Shown piece after piece: positions 1 to 6,792 of a stretch of DNA of 6,998 nucleotides. Location of the stretch: NCBI GenBank assembly GCA_031323845.1, contig JAVIYP010000090.1:1-6998 (forward strand), written 5' to 3'. Numbering within the stretch: position 1 is the stretch's first letter; every line of letters starts with the position of its first letter. Under the pieces are notes generated by a model that made no database searches, had not been told where the DNA came from, and saw nothing but the letters and a program-made list of their open reading frames with translations. A program made the translations under genes and the position numbers. Source of the DNA: PUPG01 sp031323845. GTDB taxonomy: Bacteria > Bacteroidota > Bacteroidia > Bacteroidales > UBA7960.

Positions 1-32
1 TCCTAACAGATTTCTCACTGCGTTCGAAACAA

Positions 33-90
33 GCTTCCGACCTCTCTTTCTTCCTTCAACCTTCCAGCTTCGAGCTTCGAGCTGCTTCGA
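33..90. repeat. heptad tandem-repeat tract, copy A
   Basis: An imperfect 7-bp tandem tract downstream of the operon. From 39 it reads in 7-mer phase: GACCTCT, CTTTCTT, CCTTCAA, CCTTCCA, GCTTCGA, GCTTCGA, then GCT and a further GCTTCGA. Positions 39-83 match 158-202 at 41 of 45 bases. The stretch 41-57 is pure pyrimidine on the plus strand, so any transcript running out of the operon would carry a polypurine stretch. No gene is evident here. Confidence 0.85.
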
Positions 91-112
91 ACCTAATCCT
101 CTACAAAAAAAA

Positions 113-132
113 CAACAAATAAACGATTAAAC
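113..132. repeat. block inverted relative to the right-flank repeat (6846-6865)
   Basis: This 20-bp block, made of AAACGATT-like words, is the reverse complement of 6846-6865 with one mismatch. It lies between heptad copies A and B. It is AT-rich and low in complexity, so the match counts as a shared repeat family rather than proof of a defined element boundary. Confidence 0.7.
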
Positions 133-150
133 GATATTTTTCCGGCCATC

Positions 151-202
151 GACCTCTGACCTCTCTTTCTTCCTTCGAGCTTCCAGCTTCCAGCTTCCAG
201 CT
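151..202. repeat. heptad tandem-repeat tract, copy B
   Basis: The tract stays in 7-bp phase over 52 bases: GACCTCT twice, CTTTCTT, CCTTCGA, then GCTTCCA three times and GCT. It is a second copy of the 33-90 tract in the same orientation, with one extra GACCTCT unit, and contains the same 17-base pyrimidine run (160-176). Confidence 0.88.
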
Positions 203-222
203 AATATAATCATCCTCCTGTG

Positions 223-261
223 TGTTGAAAATCTGTTCCCGGATCGTCGGGATTTTCAACA
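223..261. repeat. 11-bp perfect inverted repeat after the cyanophycinase-like gene
   Basis: TGTTGAAAATC (223-233) and GATTTTCAACA (251-261) are exact reverse complements separated by 17 bases, and an inner CCG/CGG pairing (239-241 with 248-250) could extend the fold. It begins 17 nt past the last stop codon of the operon. No run of T follows on either strand, so it is not a textbook intrinsic terminator. It could still mark or protect the 3' end of the transcript. Confidence 0.65.
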
Positions 262-278
262 TGGGCGTTTCATATCCT

Positions 279-1133
279 TTATTTTGTGATGAAAAAGCTT
301 TCGCCGGGCAGGAACACATCCAGGCGCAGTCCGTGTCCTCCCATTTTTTCACCATACAACGACATTGACTGTCCCGGGTTCCGAAACACGAGCACCTGCG
401 CTTCGCCCACCACTTCGGCTTTGTTGCCTTTGACGAGTATGGCCGTTGACTCATCGATGCCGATACCTGGCAGCTCCGGGTGTTCGAGCACGGCGGTTAT
501 GAGCCTGTTATGCCTGCTGCGCCATACAAAATGCTGGTCGATGATGGCCGTGGTAAGCAGTCCCAGTCCGGTAGCCAGTTCCAGGTTTTCGCTTTCGATG
601 ACCGGAAACGTGGAACGGTAATCCGGATGTCGCAGTTCGTTGCCGGTGATCATTTTTTCGCTCATAACGGCGGCACCGGCGCTCGTTCCGGCGATCACTG
701 CGCCGTTCTGATAGGCCTGGTGTATGGCATCATAAATGGGTGTGTTCAACACAATTTCCATAAAGCGGCTCTGGTCTCCCCCGCTTATGTAGATCAGCGA
801 AGCCGTGCGCAGCGAGTCAACCCATGCCGAAGGAGGCGCTTCATCCGGCAGGAAGTTATAGCCGGTAATGTGCTCCAGGCCCTGGGCAAAAAACTGCTCT
901 CCAGACCAGATGATGGCCGAGTCGGGCAGGGCGCTGGCCATCGGCAAGATCACGGCATAGCCGCCATTGTGAAGCCCGGCCTCATGCACCATCCTGGCGA
1001 CCATTTCAGCCGGCCGGCTGCCACCGCCAATGATAAACAAAGAACCCGCGGCCGTCTCTTTGGCTGTTCTTTCCGCAGGACCATTGCAGGCGCAGAACAG
1101 TACCAGCAAGGATAAAAAGAGAATGTTTTTCAT
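279..1133 (-). CDS. cyanophycinase-like peptidase (family S51), predicted lipoprotein
   Basis: This 284-residue protein is predicted to hydrolyse cyanophycin or related aspartyl/isoaspartyl-arginine peptides. The start at 1133 gives a clean lipoprotein signal (MKNILFLSLLVLFCAC, Cys16). An upstream ATG at 1166 would add 11 hydrophilic residues and overlap the previous gene, so I reject it. S51 features are GSLFIIGGG (30-38), SGGDQ (117-121), the nucleophile elbow AGTSAGA (148-154, Ser151), DQHF (199-202, His201) and GIGIDES (223-229). Relative to His201, Asp199, Gln200, Arg205, Arg207, Arg210 and Glu228 have the same spacing as Asp172, Gln173, Arg178, Arg180, Arg183 and Glu201 around His174 of Synechocystis CphB (numbering from memory). 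This favours cyanophycinase over PepE-type aspartyl dipeptidase. The length is usual for CphB. The lipid anchor places the enzyme outside the cytoplasm, unlike cytoplasmic CphB of cyanobacteria. The region after Cys16 (NGPAERT) is not acidic, so it may stay periplasmic. Confidence 0.9.
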   Translation of the reverse strand: MKNILFLSLLVLFCACNGPAERTAKETAAGSLFIIGGGSRPAEMVARMVHEAGLHNGGYAVILPMASALPDSAIIWSGEQFFAQGLEHITGYNFLPDEAPPSAWVDSLRTASLIYISGGDQSRFMEIVLNTPIYDAIHQAYQNGAVIAGTSAGAAVMSEKMITGNELRHPDYRSTFPVIESENLELATGLGLLTTAIIDQHFVWRSRHNRLITAVLEHPELPGIGIDESTAILVKGNKAEVVGEAQVLVFRNPGQSMSLYGEKMGGHGLRLDVFLPGESFFITK

Positions 1134-1143
1134 GTTACGCTGT

Positions 1144-2040
1144 TTATTTCCCCGTGATGTACACATGAAAGTCGCGCATCACGATCGACCACAGGTCTGT
1201 AGATTCGTGGTGCCGGAAGGCAATATGAATTTTTTCACCTGCATAGTCGCTTAAATCAAGAGTCCGGAGCATCCACACCCAGTTTTCCATATCCTCCTGC
1301 AGGCGCTCAGAATAAATGGTCACGAAGTCCTCCACCTCTGTTCCCGTAACAGAAATCAGCACGCTGTACTTTTCTGTTCGGTATTGCGGGCCGGATGCGC
1401 GCGGCGTCACCTGAAACTCGAGCGCAGCCCCGGAAACCTCCGACAGGTCAACCTGGGGGGTTATGATCCAGTTGTCGGGCTCCAATGCCTGCCCGGAACT
1501 CGAATGCCATGAGTCGGAAAGGATGTAGTACTCCATTTCATCATCGCCCATAGAGCTTCCCCAGTACCAGTTATGGCCGTCACCGTCAAGATCTATCAGC
1601 GTCCAGCCCTCCGGCGGGAAGTTTTCTTCCAGGTCGGTGTCTTCAAAAGATTCACGAAACAGGGTGGACACCAGTGTCAGGCGCTCGGTTTTTTCCAGGT
1701 TGTTGTAATGAAGTTCTTGCTCTGGAGTTATGGTCAGCACAACCTCATAAACACCATCTTCTGTATACACCTCCACCGGGTTTTGTTCCGTTGACTCGTT
1801 GCCGTTCCCGAAATCCCAATGATAACCCACGGCGTTCAATGAGGAATTGGTGAAACTTACTTCATAGTGTATGTCGCCGGTTCCGGGATCGGTGATCATT
1901 TCCACGTCATACGTGAAGTTGGCCTGGGCGCTTGGCGGAGGAACATCTGTTTCATCATCCGAACAGGAATAAAACGTCAAAGCCACTGCCATTAATGCAA
2001 AAAACAGTACGCTTAAGGTTTTTGTTGTTTTCATAATCAT
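1144..2040 (-). CDS. surface lipoprotein with PKD and cleaved-adhesin (choice-of-anchor J) domains
   Basis: This 298-residue protein has no recognisable catalytic site and is probably a binding or adhesive lipoprotein exposed at the cell surface. Its signal peptide ends in the lipobox FYSC, giving lipidated Cys26. The mature start is very acidic (CSDDETD), which resembles the export signal of Bacteroidota surface lipoproteins. A PKD-type beta-sandwich covers about 38-108, with WDFGNG at 75-80, then QNPVEVYTEDGVYEVVLTI. Residues about 127-296 match the cleaved-adhesin domain found in gingipain haemagglutinin regions: SFED, FPPEGWTLIDLDGDGHNW (141-158), PDNWIITPQVDL (188-199), YSVLISVTG and AFRHHESTD (274-282). 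I chose ATG at 2040. ATG at 2034 (MKTTK) is equally good, and a TTG at 2043 is less likely. The gene occupies the position where sus-type operons often encode SusE/F-like binding lipoproteins. Its stop is 10 nt before the cyanophycinase-like gene, so the two should be expressed together. Confidence 0.9.
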   Translation of the reverse strand: MIMKTTKTLSVLFFALMAVALTFYSCSDDETDVPPPSAQANFTYDVEMITDPGTGDIHYEVSFTNSSLNAVGYHWDFGNGNESTEQNPVEVYTEDGVYEVVLTITPEQELHYNNLEKTERLTLVSTLFRESFEDTDLEENFPPEGWTLIDLDGDGHNWYWGSSMGDDEMEYYILSDSWHSSSGQALEPDNWIITPQVDLSEVSGAALEFQVTPRASGPQYRTEKYSVLISVTGTEVEDFVTIYSERLQEDMENWVWMLRTLDLSDYAGEKIHIAFRHHESTDLWSIVMRDFHVYITGK

Positions 2041-2093
2041 CAATATGTTTGGGTTTATTGTTTTGTCTCTGTGTTCATTCTTTCGGGTTTATC

Positions 2094-2147
2094 AACCCCC
2101 ACCCTCGGCCCCTCCTCCCAGGGGAGATGGGTGCCCGGCTCTCGGGA
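2094..2147. repeat. GC-rich intergenic element of the PHPRPLLPGE type
   Basis: Read on the plus strand from the TTT ATC AAC frame, this stretch encodes INPHPRPLLPGEMGA. That is a phrase I know from spurious proteins in many bacterial genomes and treat as a dispersed non-coding repeat. It can fold: CACCC (2100-2104) pairs with GGGTG (2129-2133), CCCCT (2109-2113) with AGGGG (2120-2124), and CCCG (2134-2137) with CGGG (2143-2146). A further hairpin, GGGTT/AACCC with a 4-base loop, lies at 2085-2098. It separates susD from the PKD gene and could slow or stop transcription. Confidence 0.6.
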
Positions 2148-2175
2148 GTAATGCAATTGCTTTTTCTTCCTGTCA

Positions 2176-2248
2176 GTGACCCGTTGACCCGTCCTGAATT
2201 GTGTTTACACTTTTCACCTTCTTCCTTCGGGCTTCCAGCTTCGGGCTT
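2176..2248. repeat. heptad tandem-repeat tract between susD and the PKD gene
   Basis: Imperfect 7-mers run in phase: GTGACCC, GTTGACC, CGTCCTG, AATTGTG, TTTACAC, TTTTCAC, CTTCTTC, CTTCGGG, CTTCCAG, CTTCGGG, CTT. The tract combines the TTTTCAC word of the right flank with the CTTCC/AGCTTC words of the left flank, in the same orientation as both. It ends 1 nt before the susD stop codon (2250-2252). The first four units are only weakly related. No promoter is visible in the 209-nt gap. Confidence 0.75.
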
Positions 2249-2249
2249 A

Positions 2250-3656
2250 TTAATAGCAATCGTTCTGGTACATCCCTTCGTGAAAGTTGGTCAGCAGCTC
2301 TCCGAGGGGAATGGGAAACAGGTACTGGCATTCATCGGTCACCCCATCGAGAACGTCTATCGCGCGACCTGTTCTTGTGAGGTCGAACCACCTGTGCCCT
2401 TCAAAGGCAAACTCGAGCTGCCTCATCAGCATGACCTGTTCTTCAAGCAGGACCGGATCGGTAGTGGTTAACGCTTCAAGCCCGGCCCGCTCCCTGATAG
2501 CGTTAATGTCGTCGCGGGCTGTTTCGAGAGAGGTGTTGAGCAACACAAGTGCTTCCGCACGAATTAGGTACATCTCTGCCAGCCTGAGCACATAAACATT
2601 GTCGGTTCCGGTTTCTATGTCATGATATTTAATAGCGTATAAATTATTGCCGTCCATGGCAATGGACACATCTCTGCGCACATCTGTTTCTTCAAAGGCA
2701 TCGTAGAGTTTCTCCGTGGGCGAAAACTCCCGCCGTCCGCTCAGCGCCGTCGGGAAAAAATACTCAGCGAGGCGGTTCCTGTCCTGTTCGCCGAAATTTA
2801 CTTCAAAAATGGACTCGCTGTTGGGGGTGCCCTCGAAAAGTGTGGCAAATTCAGGCTCCAGTGCAATTCTCTGATCGTCGATCAGCATGGTGGCATAGTC
2901 AACAGCCGCTGTAAGAAAACCGGGGTCCGGATTTGTTGAATATTTATACAAATTAGCCCGGGCTGTCAATGCTTTTGCGGCAGCCTTTGAAAGCTTTCCC
3001 CTAACGATCTGATCCCTGAGGTGGGTTTCCGCAAAGAGAAGGTCTTCAAAAATCTGTGCATATACCTCGTTCAGCGGCCTGCGCGGTACGTTGAGGTCCT
3101 CCTCTGAGATGGTGGCCACGGCCGTCCTTACAGGAACAGGTCCGAACATGCGCGCCAGGTCGAAATGCGCCATGGCTCGGATCAGCCGGAGCTCTGCCTC
3201 AAAGTCTCTGGCATGCTCCAGGGTCATGTTCTCATCATTCTGTAATACCCCAGGAATGGCCTCAAGGGTATAGTTCACGCGGTTTATCGTGCTGTACAGC
3301 GCACTCCATATCCCTTCAACAATTACATTGTCTGCAAGGATGCTGTTGTTGTCCATCTGATTATAACCTGCGGTTGTGCCCGTCCAGTTCAGATTGTCAG
3401 CCGCAAGGTCTCCAGCAACCAAATAGTTCCTGCCATAGTACCCTGCCGACTGTAAAGAAGAATAGACTCCCGTTATAGCACTTTCAACATCTTTTTTTGT
3501 TTCTATCGCCAGCTCCGCCGGAATGCTGTGGTAAGGCTCTACATTAAGCACATCACACGAGTTGAAAAAGATCATCAGAAAGACAATAGTTACTGCTTTT
3601 ATAAACCCTTTTCGTTGCCTTGCAGAAAGGGGCTTGCTTGTTTCTGTTTTAAACAT
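2250..3656 (-). CDS. SusD/RagB-family surface substrate-binding lipoprotein
   Basis: This 468-residue lipoprotein is the SusD partner of the upstream SusC and is expected to cap the transporter on the cell surface and bind substrate. The N-terminus has a basic stretch (RQRKGFIK), a hydrophobic core and a lipobox ending FFNSC, which makes Cys34 the lipidated residue. The start at 3656 is required to keep the basic n-region. Residues about 35-200 resemble the N-terminal SusD-like domain (KKDVESAITGVYSSLQSAGYYG). The C-terminal RagB/SusD part carries the usual landmarks: RLAEMYLIRAEA (358-369, TPR helix), INAIRERAGL (about 384-393), FEGHRWFDL (418-426) and YLFPIPLGEL near the end. At 468 residues it is on the short side for SusD, which often runs 500-600. 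It begins 138 nt after susC, and that gap holds a small GC-rich hairpin. The stop codon lies 1 nt from a heptad repeat tract. Confidence 0.96.
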   Translation of the reverse strand: MFKTETSKPLSARQRKGFIKAVTIVFLMIFFNSCDVLNVEPYHSIPAELAIETKKDVESAITGVYSSLQSAGYYGRNYLVAGDLAADNLNWTGTTAGYNQMDNNSILADNVIVEGIWSALYSTINRVNYTLEAIPGVLQNDENMTLEHARDFEAELRLIRAMAHFDLARMFGPVPVRTAVATISEEDLNVPRRPLNEVYAQIFEDLLFAETHLRDQIVRGKLSKAAAKALTARANLYKYSTNPDPGFLTAAVDYATMLIDDQRIALEPEFATLFEGTPNSESIFEVNFGEQDRNRLAEYFFPTALSGRREFSPTEKLYDAFEETDVRRDVSIAMDGNNLYAIKYHDIETGTDNVYVLRLAEMYLIRAEALVLLNTSLETARDDINAIRERAGLEALTTTDPVLLEEQVMLMRQLEFAFEGHRWFDLTRTGRAIDVLDGVTDECQYLFPIPLGELLTNFHEGMYQNDCY

Positions 3657-3751
3657 ATTGTGTTGCTTTTATAAGTTCGTTCTAATTCTTTAATGTTTGC
3701 CCGAAATCCCTGATTTTATAGCTGTTTTGTGATTATAGTTTAAACAACTTG

Positions 3752-3770
3752 CCGGGTCATGGTGCCCCGG
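3752..3770 (-). other. GC-rich hairpin between susC and susD
   Basis: CCGGG (3752-3756) and CCCGG (3766-3770) form a 5-bp stem with a 9-base loop, starting 24 nt after the susC stop codon. Transcript downstream of it is only modestly U-rich. It could lower transcription into susD or mark an RNA processing site between the two genes. The rest of the 138-nt gap shows an 8-bp palindrome GTTTAAAC (3738-3745) and no TAnnTTTG-type promoter element on the minus strand. Confidence 0.4.
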
Positions 3771-3794
3771 TTTGGTTAGTTTTGTATAATTTAT

Positions 3795-6728
3795 TTACAG
3801 CTCCAGGCTGATTCCAAATGAAATCGTGCGCACCTGGGGGTGTGTAAAGAAATCCGTTCCGAGTACCAGGTCAGAGGGCCCAGCATAATTCACTTCCGGG
3901 TCCATGCCGCTGTAATTGGTAAACGTAAGCAGGTTTTGGCCGCTGATGGATAACCGGGCGCTTTGAACGCCCAGACGGTTGACTAATTTTTGATCAACGA
4001 CATATGAAATACTAAGGTTTTTGACGCGCAAATATGATCCGTCTTCTATAAACCTTGAGGATATTCTGTTGTTGTTGTTTGGATCCAGTTCTGTTGCCCT
4101 TGGGATGTGTGTTTCATCGCCGGGCTGGCGCCAGCGGTTAAGGACCTCTGTGGTTTGGTTGTCAGAGCCTTTCATTGATTCAATATAAATCCTGGTGCCG
4201 TTAAAGATGTCGTTTCCGTAAGAAAACTGAAGAAACAGGCTCAGTTCGAAGTTTTGATAGGAAAGCCTGTTGGTGAAGCCACCGATGAAATCGGGGTTGG
4301 GGTCTCCGATCTTTGTCCTGTCTTCCGAAGTGATCTGGCCGTCGCCATTGATGTCGGCAAACACGATATCGCCGGTTGAGGGATCTACGCCGAGGCTAAG
4401 AAAGCCATAAAATACACCCAGAGGTTCGCCCACTCTTACGCTGTTGCTTCCCCGCCCTATGTTGTCCAGGGGTTGATCGTTGTACAGGGCAAGGATTTTA
4501 TTCCGGTTCCGGCTGATGTTCAGTGAGCTGGTCCACCGCAACGCGTTGTTTTCGAAATTGACCGTACTGAGGCTGAACTCTATTCCGCGGTTTTCAAGCT
4601 CTCCGATGTTTGAGGTAATGCTTCCGAATCCGGAAGTATAGGAGATGGGCCTGCTGAACAGAAGGTCTTTGGTGTGATTGTAGTAATAGTCAATGCTGAG
4701 CTCAATGCGGTCTCTGAACAGCCCGATGTCAAGTCCGGCATTGTACTGATAGGTTGTCTCCCACTTGAGGTCGGGGTTTGCGATCCCCCTGGGAAAGATG
4801 CCAGCCTGGCCCAGGTAGTTTGCGCCGCCTCCATAGAGCGGAAGGTAGGCGAAATCCGGGATGCCATCATTTCCCGTGATTCCGTAGCCGGCGCGCCAGC
4901 GCAGTTCGTTCACAGGCGTGTTCCATTGTTTGAAAAAGTCTTCTTCCGACATCCTCCAGGCCACAGATACCGCCGGGAAGAACCCGTAGCGGTTTTCTTC
5001 TCCAAAGCGTGAAGAACCGTCATAGCGGGCTGTCAGCGAAAGAATATAGCGATAGTCGTAATTATACCGGATCTGTCCGAACAGGGAACTGATCCCTCTG
5101 TCGGTGGCGTTGGCGCTGGCCCCGGTAATGGTGCCCGCCTCGCTTATATACTGGAAATATGGGTTGGGGAAGTCAACGCCTCGAATGAAAGAGTTTCTGC
5201 GCTTAAACATTTCAAAAGAATAGCCTCCCAGTAATTCCAGGTTGTGGATATCATTAAACGTGTTTAAATAACGCACAGTGTTGTTCGATACGATGTTGAG
5301 TACGTTGGTTTGTGCCTCCAGTCCGATACCGTTTGAACGGGCTCCTTGCCGCGTGGTGGCGGGGTCGTAGCTGTGCTCCCTGAGGCTCAGGTAATCATAG
5401 CCCCACTTGGTGCTCAGTGTCACATTGTCGAACAGGCGGTAGTTGGCAAAAATGTTGCCAAGAGTGCGGTACGAGTGTGCTTCATTGATGGCTTCTCTGC
5501 CAATAGCCACGGGGTTGGCAAACGGGGCATCCTCGTTGTAACTGCCATCTTCATTAAACACCGGATAAATGGCCGGGTTGGCAATCGCGTTTGCCAGCGG
5601 GGCATTCAGCGACTGGTCGCCCTCTACCCTGTGGTTTAGCGCATAGGATACACCAACACTCATGCCTATGTCGAAGCGCGGATTGATTTTGTGGTCAAGA
5701 TTTATACGCCCGCTCAGCCTCTCATAAGAGGTTCCTATCAGTACGCCTTCTTGCAGGTAATAGTTTCCCGAAACGAAAAACTGTGTTTTCTCATCTCCTC
5801 CGGAGGCAGAAAGCTCATAATTCATCTGCGGTGCCGTCCGCAAAACCTCGCTCAGCCAGTCGGTATCAACCATATCGGCCGGAGGTGTGGTTCCTTTGAG
5901 TTCATGCCACTGTTCTGCGTTAAGCATTTCCAGGCGGTTTTCTATGTCCTGGATCCCATAGGTTGCATTGAAGCGGATCCTGGTGGCCTGTTGGGCGCCT
6001 CTTATGGTGGTGATGAGGATAACGCCATTGGTGGCGCGGGCTCCATAGATGGCCGCTGCAGACGCATCTTTCAGCACGGTGATGGAGGCAATGTCGCCGG
6101 GGTTGATATCGGACAAGGCGTCTATACCCTGGCCCGAAAAGCCGACCTGGCCGAAGTTGCCTGTGGTAACAGGAATGCCGTCAACTACGATCAGCGGTGC
6201 GTTGCCCGCCGAGATGGAACTTGACCCCCTGATGCGAATGGCGTTGGCAGCACCCGGGGTTCCGGAGCTTTGAGTGATCTGGACGCCGGCCGAACGACCC
6301 TGCAAAACGCCATCCAGGGTGCGCAGGGAAGACTCCCTGATGTCTTCGTCTCCTACAACACCTACGGAGCCGGAAATCAGCCTGCGCGACTCGGTGCTGT
6401 AACCCGTTACTACAATTTCACCGAGCTGTGCAACCGTAGACTGCATCCCGACATTAATAACCGAACGCCCTTCAACCGGAATGCTCTTTGTCATCATACC
6501 GACAAACGAAAAAACCAGGATATCATCAGGTTCCGCCTGTATTTCATAACGCCCGTCCATGTCGGTAACGGTACCCCGTGTCGTGCCCTGCACCATCACG
6601 GTAACTCCCGGAAGGGTGATGTCATCTTCGTCAACCGATGTCACCACTCCGGTTACCCTGATCTGCTGAGCCTGTATGGCTACGCTGAGCATCAGGGCTG
6701 TAAAGACCATTGCAATTTTTCGTTTCAT
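3795..6728 (-). CDS. SusC/RagA-family TonB-linked outer-membrane transporter
   Basis: This 977-residue protein is predicted to import oligomeric nutrients across the outer membrane, powered by TonB, with the SusD partner encoded next as a lid. Residues 1-20 are a type I signal peptide (MKRK, hydrophobic core, cut near IQA/QQ). A carboxypeptidase-regulatory-like beta-sandwich follows at about 23-98 (LPGVTVMVQGTT, then DMDGRYEI). EIVVTGY at 104-110 is the family signature before the plug. The plug spans about 112-242 and includes LQGRSAGVQI, RIRGSSSIS, VVDGIPV and the SusC hallmark VLKDASAAAIYGARATNGVI. The remainder is the 22-strand barrel, ending in SFGISLEL. Length is normal for SusC (about 1000). 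No STN domain precedes the beta-sandwich, so direct sigma/anti-sigma signalling by this protein is unlikely. A DINGDG loop at 792-797 is common in SusC barrels and is not a dockerin. The substrate cannot be read from the sequence; the neighbours suggest a peptide. It is the first gene of the group. Confidence 0.97.
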   Translation of the reverse strand: MKRKIAMVFTALMLSVAIQAQQIRVTGVVTSVDEDDITLPGVTVMVQGTTRGTVTDMDGRYEIQAEPDDILVFSFVGMMTKSIPVEGRSVINVGMQSTVAQLGEIVVTGYSTESRRLISGSVGVVGDEDIRESSLRTLDGVLQGRSAGVQITQSSGTPGAANAIRIRGSSSISAGNAPLIVVDGIPVTTGNFGQVGFSGQGIDALSDINPGDIASITVLKDASAAAIYGARATNGVILITTIRGAQQATRIRFNATYGIQDIENRLEMLNAEQWHELKGTTPPADMVDTDWLSEVLRTAPQMNYELSASGGDEKTQFFVSGNYYLQEGVLIGTSYERLSGRINLDHKINPRFDIGMSVGVSYALNHRVEGDQSLNAPLANAIANPAIYPVFNEDGSYNEDAPFANPVAIGREAINEAHSYRTLGNIFANYRLFDNVTLSTKWGYDYLSLREHSYDPATTRQGARSNGIGLEAQTNVLNIVSNNTVRYLNTFNDIHNLELLGGYSFEMFKRRNSFIRGVDFPNPYFQYISEAGTITGASANATDRGISSLFGQIRYNYDYRYILSLTARYDGSSRFGEENRYGFFPAVSVAWRMSEEDFFKQWNTPVNELRWRAGYGITGNDGIPDFAYLPLYGGGANYLGQAGIFPRGIANPDLKWETTYQYNAGLDIGLFRDRIELSIDYYYNHTKDLLFSRPISYTSGFGSITSNIGELENRGIEFSLSTVNFENNALRWTSSLNISRNRNKILALYNDQPLDNIGRGSNSVRVGEPLGVFYGFLSLGVDPSTGDIVFADINGDGQITSEDRTKIGDPNPDFIGGFTNRLSYQNFELSLFLQFSYGNDIFNGTRIYIESMKGSDNQTTEVLNRWRQPGDETHIPRATELDPNNNNRISSRFIEDGSYLRVKNLSISYVVDQKLVNRLGVQSARLSISGQNLLTFTNYSGMDPEVNYAGPSDLVLGTDFFTHPQVRTISFGISLEL

Positions 6729-6792
6729 CTTTTTGTGTTTGATTATGTGTTTAGTTTTCTGTGTTTTGCATTTATGTTAAGACGCTGGGTTG

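Noticed and set aside
101..454. 117-codon minus-strand open frame running past the end of the operon
   Set aside because: It overlaps the end of the cyanophycinase-like gene in another frame and continues through translated repeats; there is no plausible domain.
480..1115. 211-codon open frame on the plus strand
   Set aside because: It lies wholly opposite the cyanophycinase-like gene, has no recognisable domain, and its composition is that of an antisense shadow.
1134..1166. Upstream ATG of the cyanophycinase-like gene (MCTSRGNKQRN extension)
   Set aside because: The extension overlaps the end of the PKD gene and puts a hydrophilic stretch before an otherwise perfect lipoprotein signal peptide starting at 1133.
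2049..2471. 140-codon plus-strand frame containing INPHPRPLLPGE
   Set aside because: It consists of the GC-rich repeat element plus antisense susD sequence. The phrase is typical of spurious translations.
4338..4355. Dockerin-like DINGDG motif in SusC
   Set aside because: A single such loop is common in SusC barrels; there is no duplicated dockerin repeat.
5691..6224. 177-codon open frame on the plus strand
   Set aside because: It is fully antisense to susC, with no domain or start signal.
6729..6792. Bacteroidota-type promoter (TTG / TAnnTTTG) for susC
   Set aside because: No TTTG occurs on the minus strand anywhere between 6729 and 6998, so a consensus -7 box cannot be assigned.
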